Below are positions 43,377-53,140 of a stretch of 64,000 bases of DNA, one piece after another. The stretch's first letter is position 1. Each line of letters opens with the position of its first letter. Under the pieces are notes generated by a model. It did no database searches, was not told where the DNA came from, and was given only the letters and a program-made list of their open reading frames with translations. A program made the position numbers and the translations under genes. The stretch is from Synechococcus sp. CS-1332 (GTDB lineage: Bacteria > Cyanobacteriota > Cyanobacteriia > PCC-6307 > Cyanobiaceae), in the NCBI RefSeq assembly GCF_025127995.1, contig NZ_JAHLYP010000038.1:124001-188000 (forward strand), read 5' to 3'.

Positions 43377-43976
43377 ATGGAGCCCATGATCCCGATCGTT
43401 ATCGAGGAGTCGGGTCGCGGTGAAAGAGCCTTCGACATCTATTCCCGCCTGCTGCGGGAGAGGATCATCTTCCTCGGAGAACCCGTCACAGCGGAATCTG
43501 CCAACCGTGTGGTGGCTCAGTTGCTGTTTCTGGAGGCGGAGGATCCAGAGAAAGATATCTTCCTCTATGTCAATTCCCCGGGGGGGTCGGTCTACGACGG
43601 CCTCGGCATCTTCGACACCATGCAGCACATCAAACCCGATGTGCAGACCGTCTGCATTGGCCTGGCCGCCAGCATGGGCGCCTTCCTGCTCTGCGCCGGA
43701 GCCAAGGGCAAGCGCAGCAGCCTGACCCACTCCCGCATCATGATCCATCAGCCCCTGGGTGGGGCGCGCGGTCAGGCCAGCGACATCCGCATCCAGGCCG
43801 ATGAGATCCTGTACCTCAAGGACAAGCTCAACCGGGAGCTGGCCAGCCGCACCGGACGGGATCTCGAGCAGATCCAGGTCGACACTGATCGCGACTTTTT
43901 CATGTCCCCGGCCGAAGCGATGGCCTACGGCCTCATCGACAAAGTGATTGAAAAGCGTCCCATCCGTCCGGTCTGA
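43377..43976 (+). CDS. clpP: ATP-dependent Clp protease subunit ClpP
   Basis: A 199-residue serine peptidase forming the proteolytic chamber of Clp. The triad is intact: Ser99 in GLAASMGAF, His124 in MIHQP and Asp173 in DRDFFMS. Length is standard and the propeptide is short. ATG at 43377. Cyanobacteria have several ClpP paralogues; the position between psb29 and ftsH is typical of the ClpP2-type copy in Synechococcus, but I do not fix the number. Convergent with ftsH through a strong terminator. Confidence 0.95.
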   Translation: MEPMIPIVIEESGRGERAFDIYSRLLRERIIFLGEPVTAESANRVVAQLLFLEAEDPEKDIFLYVNSPGGSVYDGLGIFDTMQHIKPDVQTVCIGLAASMGAFLLCAGAKGKRSSLTHSRIMIHQPLGGARGQASDIRIQADEILYLKDKLNRELASRTGRDLEQIQVDTDRDFFMSPAEAMAYGLIDKVIEKRPIRPV

Positions 43977-44036
43977 CTCTGACCGGCTGTCAAAGCCGGA
44001 GACTGGAGTCGATCCCCAGGATTGAATCATCCATAA

Positions 44037-44062
44037 AAAAGGCCTGCGTGAGCAGGCCTTTT
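44037..44062. terminator. Bidirectional Rho-independent terminator
   Basis: AAAAGGCCTGC (44037-44047), a 4-nt loop GTGA, and GCAGGCCTTTT (44052-44062): an 11-bp stem with a U-run on both strands. It lies between convergent clpP and ftsH and should end both. Confidence 0.9.
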
Positions 44063-44098
44063 CCATGAGCGTTGTGGGGGTGGGGAAAACTCCCAGCT

Positions 44099-46078
44099 TC
44101 AGGACGCCTCGGCAGCATCCGCGACGACAGCGTCCTGATGGGTGGCGGACGACGACAGATCCGCAGCCATGAGCAGGGGCGAGAAGCGATCTTTATCGGG
44201 AATGGAAGCAAACTCCGAGACGATCAGCCTGAACTCATCACCATCAAGGCTTTCCTTCTCGATCAACAGTTCCACCAGTCGATCCATGCAGGCGCGGTGC
44301 TCGGCCACCAACTTGACAGTATCGGTGTAGCAGTTCTGAACGATCTGACGTACAGCCCCATCGATCTTGTTGGCGATGGCATCGGAAACGTCGCTTCGGG
44401 TCATCAGGTCGCGGCCCAGAAACACCTCCTGGTTGCCGGCCTCCAGAGACATGGGGCCCAGTTCGCTCATGCCGAATCGGGTGACCATCTGCCTCGCCAT
44501 CGAGGCCACCTGCTGGATGTCACCACCGGCACCGGTGGTGACTTCCGAATGGCCAAAGACCACATCCTCCGCCGCCCGGCCACCGAGGGCGCCCATGATG
44601 CGAGCCTTGAGCTGGGCGCGGCTGACGAGCATCTGCTCCTCATCGGGAGCAAACCAGGTCAGGCCCTGGGCCTGGCCCCTGGGGATCAGGGTGACTTTCT
44701 GGACGGGGTCATGCTGCTTCACCAGGGTGCCCACCAGAGCGTGGCCGACTTCGTGATAAGCGATGAGCCGTTTGCTGCGGCCGTCGGTGAGGGGCTTGCC
44801 CTCCATCCCGGCGATGATCCGATCGACAGCGTCATCAATCTCAGCCAATCCTGTGGCCTCTTTACGGCGGCGGGCCGTCAGGATCGCCGCTTCGTTGAGC
44901 AGGTTGGCCAGGTCGGCGCCGGTGAAGCCGGGCGTGCGGCGGGCAATCATCTCGAGGGAGACATCGTCGGCGAGTTTCTTGTTGCGGCTGTGCACCTTCA
45001 GGATCGAGAGGCGCCCCTTGATGTCGGGAGCATCCACCTGGACCTGACGATCGAAACGACCGGGACGCATCAGGGCTGAATCGAGGACGTCGGGGCGGTT
45101 GGTGGCCGCGATGATGATGATGCCGCTGTTGCCCTCAAATCCATCCATCTCGGTGAGGAGCTGGTTGAGGGTTTGCTCCCGCTCGTCATTGCCGCCACCG
45201 ATCCCTGCGCCGCGCTGACGTCCGACGGCATCAATTTCATCGATGAAGATCAGGCAGGGGCTGTTCTCTTTGGCCCGCTTGAAAAGGTCACGGACGCGAC
45301 TGGCGCCGACACCCACGAACATTTCGACGAACTCCGAACCCGACAAGGCGAAGAAGGGCACACCGGCCTCGCCGGCGATGGCCTTGGCCAGAAGGGTCTT
45401 GCCCGTACCTGGAGGGCCGACAAGGAGCACACCCCTGGGGATTTTGGCCCCAACGGACGTGAAGCGCTCAGGGGTCTTGAGGAAGGTGACAACCTCCTGC
45501 AGATCCTGCTTGGCCTCTTCGACACCGGCAACGTCATCGAACTTGACACCGGTATCCGCTTCCATGGCGAAGCGGGCCTTGGTTTTCCCGAACTGCATCG
45601 CCTGGCCAGGGCCGCCGGGCATGCCCGAGGAACGCCGAGCCAGGAAAATCAATGATCCGATCAGCAGCAGTGGGAACAGCAGGTTGCCCAGCAGTCCCAG
45701 GGCCGGCGGGGTGGCTTTGGGGGGATGAACATCGAAGCTGATGCCTTGATCCTTGAGCTTGTTGATCAGCTCTGGCGCGACTCCGGGAAGATCGACTCGC
45801 AGCCGCTGCACTCGGTTGTCGAGATCGGGATCCACCGCCTCGATCACCGCTGTGCGGCCACCGTCATAGATATCCACCGCCGTGACACGGCCCGCCTCGA
45901 CGTAATCGAGGAAGCGGCCATAACTCATGCGTGCCACCGCGGCATTCCGGGGCGAGGTGGTGTCGCCTGTGGGCCCGGGCGCCAGTCGTCCCCCTGAACT
46001 CAGCAGCTGCCAGCCAAGGAAAACGGCCACGGCGACCGGTAACAGCCACAGGGCAAGGACACGCCAGCGCTGATTCAT
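44099..46078 (-). CDS. ftsH: Membrane AAA+ zinc protease FtsH
   Basis: A 659-residue thylakoid/plasma-membrane protease. Two membrane helices (about 6-26 and 130-150) flank a lumenal domain; the AAA+ module has Walker A GPPGTGKT (221-228), Walker B (FIDEIDA) and the second region of homology; the zinc site is HEVGH (442-446). The ATG at 46078 ([13 protein letters not shown]) is the start; a TTG nine codons upstream is in frame. Cyanobacterial FtsH2/FtsH3 remove damaged D1; the nearby psb29 makes this a candidate for that complex, but which paralogue it is cannot be fixed by eye. Confidence 0.95.
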   Translation of the reverse strand: MNQRWRVLALWLLPVAVAVFLGWQLLSSGGRLAPGPTGDTTSPRNAAVARMSYGRFLDYVEAGRVTAVDIYDGGRTAVIEAVDPDLDNRVQRLRVDLPGVAPELINKLKDQGISFDVHPPKATPPALGLLGNLLFPLLLIGSLIFLARRSSGMPGGPGQAMQFGKTKARFAMEADTGVKFDDVAGVEEAKQDLQEVVTFLKTPERFTSVGAKIPRGVLLVGPPGTGKTLLAKAIAGEAGVPFFALSGSEFVEMFVGVGASRVRDLFKRAKENSPCLIFIDEIDAVGRQRGAGIGGGNDEREQTLNQLLTEMDGFEGNSGIIIIAATNRPDVLDSALMRPGRFDRQVQVDAPDIKGRLSILKVHSRNKKLADDVSLEMIARRTPGFTGADLANLLNEAAILTARRRKEATGLAEIDDAVDRIIAGMEGKPLTDGRSKRLIAYHEVGHALVGTLVKQHDPVQKVTLIPRGQAQGLTWFAPDEEQMLVSRAQLKARIMGALGGRAAEDVVFGHSEVTTGAGGDIQQVASMARQMVTRFGMSELGPMSLEAGNQEVFLGRDLMTRSDVSDAIANKIDGAVRQIVQNCYTDTVKLVAEHRACMDRLVELLIEKESLDGDEFRLIVSEFASIPDKDRFSPLLMAADLSSSATHQDAVVADAAEAS

Positions 46079-46182
46079 GGTTGTGAAGCTGAAGCTTTTG
46101 AACAACCTTAAGAGCGGGCGGGCCAGCTTCGGGAGCTCCCGGCGTCAAGGTTGAAGTCTTCTGCGGCAAGCTCCGGAACAGC

Positions 46183-46506
46183 TCAGCCGGCCTGAAGCCA
46201 GGGGTTGGCTTCGATGCCGCCCACGGCAAGCTCGGGGCTGCCTGGGGCAGGTTCTGTAATGGGGGCGGATTCCATGACCAGTTCGCGGGCTTCGATCGAC
46301 TCGAGCAGCTCGGGGCCGCCGAGACCGTGGGTCCAGATCTCCACCTCGCTCCGTTCTGGACAATGAAACGTCAGGAGTTCAAACGGAAAGACGACCCGTT
46401 CCAGGAAGAACTGCTCCGGCCCGATGCAGCGAAGGATGATCATGCGGTCGGAACCGTTCCGGTAGCCGCAATCCACCTGTTCCGTCCTGGCCAGCTGGTC
46501 CAACAC
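46183..46506 (-). CDS. DUF1830 domain protein
   Basis: A 107-residue protein with the DUF1830 core: VDCGYRNGSDRMIILRCI, followed by FLERVVFPFELLTFHCP and VEIWTHG. The family is restricted to cyanobacteria, soluble and of unknown function; some members flank photosynthesis or stress genes. The C-terminal 35 residues are acidic and Pro-rich. Starts with GTG at 46506. It lies about 105 bp downstream of ftsH's start on the same strand. Confidence 0.8.
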   Translation of the reverse strand: MLDQLARTEQVDCGYRNGSDRMIILRCIGPEQFFLERVVFPFELLTFHCPERSEVEIWTHGLGGPELLESIEARELVMESAPITEPAPGSPELAVGGIEANPWLQAG

Positions 46507-46615
46507 CCTGTTCCTGCATCTTGTTCACCATCAAGACAGTCCGGCTGTGGGGATTTGGTGACGAAGGCGACGGATTGCCACTCTTAATCATTTCTTCTGA
46601 TAAGGGCGGTTCCGG

Positions 46616-47845
46616 TCAGAGGCTTCTCAGGGCCGCGATCGGATCCAGCCGCGCCGCCCGCCGCGCCGGCACCACGCCGAAGAACAGACCGATCGAGCCG
46701 GAAAGACCCACCGTCAGCAGCACCGTGCTGGCCTCGATCGTGGCCGGCAGGGGCGTCAAGGCTCCAACCAGGGCTACCGTCCCCAGCCCCAGGGCACTGC
46801 CGATGACGCCGCCGAGGCTGGCGAGCACTAGTGACTCCACCAGGAACTGGAGCAGCACGTCACTGCTGCGGGCGCCGAGGGCCTTGCGCAGACCGATCTC
46901 CTCGGTGCGTTCGCTCACCGACACCAGCATGATGTTCATGATGCCGATTCCTCCCACCAGCAGGGACACGGCGCCGATGGCCCCCAGCATCAGCGTCAGG
47001 CCGCCGGTGATCGTGCCCACGATGGTGAGGGCATCTTTCTGAGAGCGCACGGCGAAATCGTCTTCCCGCAGCAGGCGGTGACGCTGACGCAGCAGGTTGG
47101 TGATCTGGAAGGCTGCAGCCCCTGTGCTGGCTTCGTCGCGGGCCTCGACGCTGATGAAGGTGAGGCTGATGCCGAAGGTGGGATCCCGCCCACTCAGCTG
47201 GCTCACCATGGTGGTGAGCGGGATGTAAGCGTTCTCATCCTGGTTGGAGCCGAACACGGCCCCCTTCGGTGCCAGCACACCGATCACCTCGAACGACTTG
47301 TCACGAATCCGCAGCTGGCGGCCTAGGGCTTCCCCCGTGGGCATCAGCTTTTCCTGCAGGTCGGGCCCGATCACGACCACGTTGCGGGCGCCCTGCACGT
47401 CGCGCTTGTCGATGAAGCGGCCCCTGGCCACCTCAAAGCTGCGTACCGGCAGGAATTCCGGCGTCACCCCAGAAACCGACACCGAGGAGCTGAAGCCGCC
47501 GGCTTGGGCCACTTCATTGAGGGTGATCTGGGGGGCGACCCGGCGCACGCTCGGTACCTGTTCGGCGATGGCCTTGGCGTCCTCAAGCACCAGGGTGCGG
47601 GGCATTTCGATCCCCTGGCGTCGCGTGTCGTTGTTGCCGGGCACCACGAACAGCACGTTGGCGCCCAGGGTGCTGAGCTGGCTCTCGGCCAGGTTCTGGG
47701 CACCCCGGCCCACCCCCACCAAGGTGATCACCGAGGCGTTGCCGATGACGATGCCCAGCATGGTGAGCAGGCTTCGCAGGCGGTTGGAGCGCAGCGTCAG
47801 CAACGCCATGGCCACCGTTTCGCTCAGGGGCAGCTTGGAGGCCAT
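46616..47845 (-). CDS. MacB-type ABC transporter permease
   Basis: A 409-residue permease with MacB/FtsX topology: membrane helix 1 (about 22-42), a large periplasmic domain (about 50-265) and three C-terminal helices (about 280-305, 335-355 and 370-395) with the motif ERTEEIGLRKALGAR before them. Such permeases pull lipoproteins, peptides or toxins rather than carry substrates across. Neither the ATPase nor a membrane-fusion partner is adjacent. ATG at 47845. It lies 27 bp downstream of pyk on the same strand. Confidence 0.88.
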   Translation of the reverse strand: MASKLPLSETVAMALLTLRSNRLRSLLTMLGIVIGNASVITLVGVGRGAQNLAESQLSTLGANVLFVVPGNNDTRRQGIEMPRTLVLEDAKAIAEQVPSVRRVAPQITLNEVAQAGGFSSSVSVSGVTPEFLPVRSFEVARGRFIDKRDVQGARNVVVIGPDLQEKLMPTGEALGRQLRIRDKSFEVIGVLAPKGAVFGSNQDENAYIPLTTMVSQLSGRDPTFGISLTFISVEARDEASTGAAAFQITNLLRQRHRLLREDDFAVRSQKDALTIVGTITGGLTLMLGAIGAVSLLVGGIGIMNIMLVSVSERTEEIGLRKALGARSSDVLLQFLVESLVLASLGGVIGSALGLGTVALVGALTPLPATIEASTVLLTVGLSGSIGLFFGVVPARRAARLDPIAALRSL

Positions 47846-47872
47846 GGCGGCGCAGCTGTAAGGGCTTCGGTT

Positions 47873-49657
47873 CTAGAGGAAGGAGGGCACCGCCGAGGGG
47901 TGGGTGCTCTGGGGACCACGGTGCACCACTCCCTCCTGCACTTCCAGGGTGACCACTTCCCCCATGCGCAGTTCCGAGGTGGCGTTGGCCACCCCCACGA
48001 TCACGGGCACCCCCAGCCGCTGGCCGATCACGGCCGCATGGCTCTGGCGTCCCTCCTCCTCGGCGATCACCCCGCGGGCCTTGCGGATCGCCTCCAGGTA
48101 GGCGGCGCTGGTTTCCCGCACCACCAGGATTTCGCCGGCCTCCACACGGGACGCCTCTTCCGGGGTGCTCGCCAGCCGCACCTTGCCGCTGATGGTGCCG
48201 GTGCCGATGCCGACACCACGGCCCATGACGGCGGAGACGATGCCCACCTTGATCAGGTCGGTGGAGCCACTCACCCCTTCGAGGGTGCCGGCGGTCTGGA
48301 CGACCAGATCACCGGCGCCCAGCAGCCCCTGCTCCTGGGCGGCGGCCATGGCGACGCTGAAGGTGCGGCTGCTGCTCGGCTCATCGTGGATCAGCAGTGG
48401 ATTGACCCCCCACACCAGCTGCAGTTGGCGGGCCACCGTGACGTCGGACGTGATGGCCAGGATCGGCGTGCTGGGGCGGAACTTGCTGACGTTGCGCGCC
48501 GTGGAGCCGCTCTTGGTGAGGGGCAGGATCGCCGCAGCGTTGAGCTGGCGGGCGATGCTGCTGACCGCCTGGCAGATGGCGTTGGGGATGGTGGTGGCCA
48601 TGTGGCTGTCCAGCACCCGCTGGGGATAGTCGCGCTCGATGCGGCGGGCGATCTGGTCCATGGTGGCCACGGCTTCCACGGGATAGTCGCCGACGGCGGT
48701 TTCGTTGGAGAGCATCACCGCGTCGGTGCCGTCGAGGATGGCGTTGGCCACATCGCTCACCTCGGCCCGGGTGGGCCGGGGGCAGGAGGCCATCGAATCG
48801 AGCATCTGGGTGGCGGTGATGATCGGGATGCCGAGGCTGTTGGCCTTGCGGATCAGCTCCTTCTGCAACAGGGGCACCTCCTCGGCGGGCATCTCCACCC
48901 CGAGGTCGCCCCGGGCCACCATCACCCCGTCACAGAGGGGAAGGATGGCGTCGATGGCATCGATCGCCTCGAACTTCTCAATCTTGGCCACCACCGGGGT
49001 GTCGTGGCCCTGGCTGCGGATCAGCTCGCGGATCTCCAGCATGTCGGAGGGATTGCGCACGAAGCTGAGGGCCACCCAGTCGACCCCCTGCTGCAGACCG
49101 AAGGTCAGGTCGCGGCGGTCCTTGGGGGTCAGGGCCCGGATCGAGAGCTGCACGTCGGGGAAATTGACCCCCTTGTTGTTGGAGAGCACCCCACCCACGG
49201 TGACCCTGCATTTCAGGGTCTGCCCGGGGCCGTCGACCTCCACCACCACCATCTCCACCCGGCCGTCGTCGAGCAGGATGCGGCTGCCATTGGTCACCTC
49301 ATCCGCCAGCCGTTCGTAGGTGACCGTGGCGATGGTGTTGTCGCAGTCGACGGCGCGGGAGGTGAGCGAGAACAGATCCCCCTTGGCCAGGGTGATGGGA
49401 CCGGCCTGGAAGCGGCCCAGGCGGATCTTGGGGCCCTGCAGGTCCTGGAGAATGCCGATGTGGACGCCCAGTTCGTGGGCCACCTGGCGGATGGTGGCGA
49501 TCCGATCGGCGTGGTCGCTGTGGTCGCCGTGGGAGAAGTTGAGACGGAAGGTGGTGGCGCCGGCGGCGATCAGCTGCCGCAGCACCTCTGGAGACTCGGT
49601 AGCCGGTCCGATCGTGGCCACGATCTTTGTGCGACGCATGAGATCGTGAGGGGCCAT
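47873..49657 (-). CDS. pyk: Pyruvate kinase
   Basis: Makes pyruvate and ATP from phosphoenolpyruvate. The 594-residue protein begins MAPHDLMRRTKIVATIGPATESP; the catalytic core carries RLNFSHGDHSDH, KIEKFEAIDAID and MVARGDLGVEMP. The C-terminal extra domain (about 475-590, with GTISGKVRLAS and SHAAVIGQRLGVPVIVG) is the PEP-utiliser-like extension typical of cyanobacterial and Bacillus enzymes, which explains the length. ATG at 49657 has AAGG 12 bases upstream. Divergent from the MazG-like gene, 59 bp between. Confidence 0.95.
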   Translation of the reverse strand: MAPHDLMRRTKIVATIGPATESPEVLRQLIAAGATTFRLNFSHGDHSDHADRIATIRQVAHELGVHIGILQDLQGPKIRLGRFQAGPITLAKGDLFSLTSRAVDCDNTIATVTYERLADEVTNGSRILLDDGRVEMVVVEVDGPGQTLKCRVTVGGVLSNNKGVNFPDVQLSIRALTPKDRRDLTFGLQQGVDWVALSFVRNPSDMLEIRELIRSQGHDTPVVAKIEKFEAIDAIDAILPLCDGVMVARGDLGVEMPAEEVPLLQKELIRKANSLGIPIITATQMLDSMASCPRPTRAEVSDVANAILDGTDAVMLSNETAVGDYPVEAVATMDQIARRIERDYPQRVLDSHMATTIPNAICQAVSSIARQLNAAAILPLTKSGSTARNVSKFRPSTPILAITSDVTVARQLQLVWGVNPLLIHDEPSSSRTFSVAMAAAQEQGLLGAGDLVVQTAGTLEGVSGSTDLIKVGIVSAVMGRGVGIGTGTISGKVRLASTPEEASRVEAGEILVVRETSAAYLEAIRKARGVIAEEEGRQSHAAVIGQRLGVPVIVGVANATSELRMGEVVTLEVQEGVVHRGPQSTHPSAVPSFL

Positions 49658-49716
49658 TGGACGACCTTGTACTGGGCCGGAAACTACCATCCGGACTTGC
49701 CCGGAGCGAGCTTGGA

Positions 49717-50046
49717 ATGGACTTTCAGGACTACCAGCAACGCTCCCGTGAGACGGCGCGCTACCCGGATGTGGGCGCCAATATCCTTTACCCCACGCTG
49801 GGATTATGCGGCGAGGCGGGCGAGGTGGCCGACAAGGTGAAGAAGGTGCTGCGGGACCGGGGCGGTGACTTCGGTCCCGATGTCCGTGACGACCTGCGAC
49901 TGGAGTTGGGGGACGTGCTCTGGTACGTGGCCCAGCTGGCCACGGAGCTGGGGCTTGATCTCGACGACGTGGCGGGCGCCAATCTCGCCAAACTGGCCAG
50001 CCGCGCGGACCGTAACGTGATCGGAGGCAGCGGCGATCGGCGGTGA
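49717..50046 (+). CDS. MazG-like nucleotide pyrophosphohydrolase
   Basis: A 109-residue all-alpha NTP pyrophosphohydrolase. Metal-binding glutamates are in GLCGEAGEVADKVKK and in LRLELGDVLWYVAQLATELG. It probably removes unwanted nucleotides. The ATG at 49717 gives MDFQDYQQRSRETARY, the family beginning; the open frame upstream overlaps the pyk promoter. Its stop overlaps the GTG of the next gene (GTGA). Confidence 0.85.
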   Translation: MDFQDYQQRSRETARYPDVGANILYPTLGLCGEAGEVADKVKKVLRDRGGDFGPDVRDDLRLELGDVLWYVAQLATELGLDLDDVAGANLAKLASRADRNVIGGSGDRR

Positions 50047-50543
50047 AGCAGCGAAGGACCGCCTGGACAACCCTGGCCCGACTGTTCTCCGGGTGGTTAC
50101 TGGGTCTCTTGATCCTGCTGATCGGTCCCGCTCTGGCAGCCGCCACCGACCTCAAGGTTTCGGACGTGGTGCTCGAGCCCTGCCCCGCCGGTGATCAGGG
50201 CACGCAGCCGGAGCTGGCCCGTCCCAGCGGTGCCAGCTGCTGGGCCCTGCGGGGCGTGGTGGTGAACCCCGGCGCCAAGCCCGTCATGGACACCGATGTG
50301 TTCGGCCTGATCCTCGATTCCAGCGGTGAACCGGTGCTGCCGAACCGCACCCGGGTGGGATCGATCGGCGACGTGCCGCCTGGTCGCTCCAATTTCGCCC
50401 TGAGGCTGGCGGTGCCGGCCGGGACCCCTGGCCCGCTCGGCACCCGCAGCGTCAAGGCGAGGGGGTTCAGCTCCCCTGTGCGCACCCGGGCCGGGATCGA
50501 CGACGAGCTGCTGCCCCTGGAGGAGGCCCTGGAGCCTCAGTAG
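50043..50543 (+). CDS. Exported protein of unknown function
   Basis: A 166-residue protein with a clear signal peptide (basic start, hydrophobic helix about 17-32, cleavage near LAAATD). The mature part is a predicted beta-rich domain with two cysteines (about 47 and 66; one in LEPCPAG) that could form a disulfide in the periplasm. No family is recognised. Starts with GTG overlapping the MazG-like stop. Convergent with the yggT gene, overlapping its stop by seven bases. Confidence 0.65.
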   Translation: MKQRRTAWTTLARLFSGWLLGLLILLIGPALAAATDLKVSDVVLEPCPAGDQGTQPELARPSGASCWALRGVVVNPGAKPVMDTDVFGLILDSSGEPVLPNRTRVGSIGDVPPGRSNFALRLAVPAGTPGPLGTRSVKARGFSSPVRTRAGIDDELLPLEEALEPQ

Positions 50544-50830
50544 GGCAGACCGCCAGAGGAGAGGGTGGCGATCGAGGCCCCCAGCAGGCTCTGGGCCAGT
50601 TGCAGGGCGATGAAGGCCACCAGCGCCGACAGGTCGATGCCGCCAAGCGGTGGAATCAGGCCGCGGAAGGCGTTGAGGTAGGGGTCGGTGATGGCGCTGA
50701 CGCTGGAGAGCAACGGGTTGCTCCAGTCAAGATTGGGGAACCAGCTCAGCAGCACCCGAACCAGCAGCACGAGCAGGTAGATGCTCAGGGTCTGGGCCAG
50801 CACCTGGAGCAGAAAGACGAGGATGTTCAT
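50537..50830 (-). CDS. YggT-family membrane protein
   Basis: A 97-residue protein with two pairs of hydrophobic segments and the YggT signatures VRVLLSWFPNLDWSNPL and TDPYLNAFRGLIPPLGGIDLS. In plastids and cyanobacteria YggT/YlmG proteins affect nucleoid or thylakoid organisation and heme attachment. The ATG at 50830 is used. It lies 41 bp downstream of scpB on the same strand. Confidence 0.9.
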   Translation of the reverse strand: MNILVFLLQVLAQTLSIYLLVLLVRVLLSWFPNLDWSNPLLSSVSAITDPYLNAFRGLIPPLGGIDLSALVAFIALQLAQSLLGASIATLSSGGLPY

Positions 50831-50871
50831 GGAAAGGGTCGAGGGGGTGGGGCTGCATCCGTCAGCCAACT

Positions 50872-51438
50872 CTATGGATCCGGTTCATCCTCGGGCGTCG
50901 GCGGGCTCGCGTCTGTCTCGGCGGCCGCCAGGCGCGAGCCCAGGGCCGCCAGATCGTCCGCCTTCAGAGAGAAGGTGCGGTGGAACTTCTCGCTCAGGCT
51001 GAGCCAGTAGGAGCGCCCATCACTCTGGCGGCGCCGTTCAATGAAGTCCTGGGCCAGCAGCTCCTTGATGTGCTCGTAGGCCCCCGAGCCGCGCAGCTCC
51101 ACCAGCTCCGACTGCAGCAGACGCTTCTTGAGGGCGATGGTGGCGAGGGTGCGCAGGGAGGCGATGGACAGGTCCACCGGCAACAGGTTCTGCACCAGGT
51201 CCCCCAGGCCGGCGCGCAACTGCAGGGCGTAGCGCTGACCCTCCTGATGGATCTCCAGGGCGGTGTCCCGGTGGGCGTAGTCGGCCATCAGGGTGATCAG
51301 GGCCAGCTCGGTCGCGTCCCGCTCGATGCCGGCGATGGCGGCCAGTTCCCCCAGCTCCAGCGGCCGACCCTTGAGGTACAGGATCGCCTCCAGCCGCGCC
51401 GGCAGGGAGAGTCCGCAGAAGGGTTCGGGTTCAGCCAT
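50872..51438 (-). CDS. scpB: Segregation and condensation protein B
   Basis: A 188-residue kleisin-associated protein with tandem winged helices, partner of ScpA and SMC in chromosome condensation. Recognisable: LPARLEAILYLKGRPLELGELA at the N-terminus and the SIASLRTLATIALKKRLLQSELVELRG stretch, with GSGAYEHIKELLAQDFI after it. The ATG at 51438 overlaps the ilvA stop by eight bases, so it is coupled to ilvA. Confidence 0.92.
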   Translation of the reverse strand: MAEPEPFCGLSLPARLEAILYLKGRPLELGELAAIAGIERDATELALITLMADYAHRDTALEIHQEGQRYALQLRAGLGDLVQNLLPVDLSIASLRTLATIALKKRLLQSELVELRGSGAYEHIKELLAQDFIERRRQSDGRSYWLSLSEKFHRTFSLKADDLAALGSRLAAAETDASPPTPEDEPDP

Positions 51439-53044
51439 GGGGACGTTCGACTTGACGGGGCGGAAGCGTGCGGCCCACTTCACCCAGGAACAGCTGGTAG
51501 GCGGGGTTGTTGGTCTCCTCCCAGTGTTGGTAAGGGAGATCGGCGAGGAAGGCCTGCCAGGCCTCCAGTTCCGCCGGCGGCACCTGCACTCCCACCACGA
51601 TGCGCCCCACGTCGGCGCCGTGGTTGCGGTAATGGAAGATGCTGATGTTCCAGTTGGGATGCAGGGCGGTCACGAAGGCCATCAGGGCCCCGGGCCGCTC
51701 CGGGAACACGAAGCGATAGAGGCGCTCCTCCCCCTGGTCCAGGGCCGCCCCGGCGCTGGCCGGCAGTCGGCCCCCGACCATGTGGCAGAGATGGAGCTTG
51801 GCGAGCTCGTCGCCGCTCAGGTCGAGGCAGGGGAAGCCATGGGCCTCCAGGGCGTCCATCAGCCGGTGGGTGTCCTGGTGGTCGCTGATCTGCACCCCCA
51901 CGAAGATGTGGGCCAGCTGCGGGTCGGCCAGGCGGTAGCTGAACTCGGTCAGGCTGCGCTGGCCAAGGACGGCGCAGAACCGCGCCAGGCTGCCGGGTTG
52001 CTCCGGGATCTCCACCGCCAGCAGGGCTTCGCGCTCCTCGCCCAGTTCGGCCCGCTCCGCCACGAAAGCCAGCCGGTCGAAATTCATGTTGGCGCCGCAG
52101 GCCACCGCCACCAGGGTCCGGTCCCGGAGGTGACGCTGGGCCACATCCTTCTTCATGCCCGCCACCGAGAGGGCGCCCGCCGGCTCCAGGATGGAGCGCG
52201 TGTCTTCAAAGACATCTTTGATCGCGGCGCAGATCTCATCGGTGTCCACCGTGACCATGCGATCCACGCAGCGTTGGGCCAGGGCGAAGGTGTGTTCACC
52301 CACCTGGCGCACGGCCACACCGTCGGCGAACAGGCCCACCTGGTCGAGCCGCACCCGCTGACCCACGGCCAGGGAGCGGGTCATGGCATCGGCATCGCTC
52401 GGCTCGACCCCCACCACCTCCACCTGGGGCCAGAGGCTCTTGACATAGGCGCCAATGCCCGCAATCAGCCCGCCACCGCCCACCGCCACGTAGATCGCAT
52501 CGGGGGGATCGGAGCACTGGCGCAGGATCTCCAGGCCGATCGTGCCCTGGCCGGCGATCACATCCGGGTCGTCGAAGGGATGGATGTAGGTGAGTCCCCG
52601 CTGCCGCTGCAGCCGGTGGGCTTCCTCGCAGGCCTCGTCGTAGGTGTCGCCGTGGAGCACCACTTCGGCGCCGCGGGCCGCCACCGAGCGCACCTTCATC
52701 TCCGGTGTGGTGACGGGCATCACGATCACGGCCGTGCAGCCGAGTCGCTGGGCGGCCAGAGCCACCCCCTGGGCATGGTTACCGGCGCTGGCGGCGATCA
52801 CCCCCCGGTCGAGCTCCTCCCGCTCCAGGCCCACCATTTTGTTGTAGGCGCCGCGCAGCTTGAAGCTGAACACGGGCTGGAGATCCTCCCGTTTGAGCAG
52901 CACCTGGTTGTGCAGCCGGCGGGAGAGGTTGGGGGCCGGATCGAGGGGGGATTCAATCGCCACGTCGTACACCCGGGCCCGCAGAATTCGTTGCAGATAG
53001 TTGGTCGCCTCGGGAAAGGCGTCGTCGTGGGCGGCCAAGGTCAT
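51431..53044 (-). CDS. ilvA: Threonine ammonia-lyase (biosynthetic)
   Basis: Deaminates threonine to 2-oxobutanoate, first committed step to isoleucine. The 537-residue protein has the PLP lysine in FSFKLRGAYNKM (Lys62, the same number as in E. coli), the phosphate-binding GGGGLIAGIG loop and two C-terminal ACT-like domains (about 335-510) for isoleucine/valine control. ATG at 53044. Followed by scpB, with a short overlap; divergent from dxs. Confidence 0.95.
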   Translation of the reverse strand: MTLAAHDDAFPEATNYLQRILRARVYDVAIESPLDPAPNLSRRLHNQVLLKREDLQPVFSFKLRGAYNKMVGLEREELDRGVIAASAGNHAQGVALAAQRLGCTAVIVMPVTTPEMKVRSVAARGAEVVLHGDTYDEACEEAHRLQRQRGLTYIHPFDDPDVIAGQGTIGLEILRQCSDPPDAIYVAVGGGGLIAGIGAYVKSLWPQVEVVGVEPSDADAMTRSLAVGQRVRLDQVGLFADGVAVRQVGEHTFALAQRCVDRMVTVDTDEICAAIKDVFEDTRSILEPAGALSVAGMKKDVAQRHLRDRTLVAVACGANMNFDRLAFVAERAELGEEREALLAVEIPEQPGSLARFCAVLGQRSLTEFSYRLADPQLAHIFVGVQISDHQDTHRLMDALEAHGFPCLDLSGDELAKLHLCHMVGGRLPASAGAALDQGEERLYRFVFPERPGALMAFVTALHPNWNISIFHYRNHGADVGRIVVGVQVPPAELEAWQAFLADLPYQHWEETNNPAYQLFLGEVGRTLPPRQVERPHG

Positions 53045-53060
53045 GGCCCCAGTGTCGCAA

Positions 53061-53100
53061 CCCGACCCTGGAACGGTCGCGTTCGCCGCCCTGGGTCGGG
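53061..53100. repeat. Inverted repeat in the ilvA-dxs gap
   Basis: CCCGACCC (53061-53068) and GGGTCGGG (53093-53100) are perfect complements separated by 24 bp, in the 96-bp region between two divergent genes. A possible operator or a leader hairpin of ilvA. TAGATT at 53111-53116 could be the -10 element of dxs. Confidence 0.4.
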
Positions 53101-53140
53101 GCGAACCCCGTAGATTGGCCGTCTGGAAGCAAGGAACGGC

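Noticed and set aside
47504-49840. A 778-codon plus-strand open frame across the permease and pyk
   Set aside because: Antisense to pyruvate kinase, with His/Gly/Asp-rich low-complexity sequence and no domain.
51293-53113. A 606-codon plus-strand open frame over ilvA
   Set aside because: Antisense to ilvA, with the same His/Gln-rich shadow composition.
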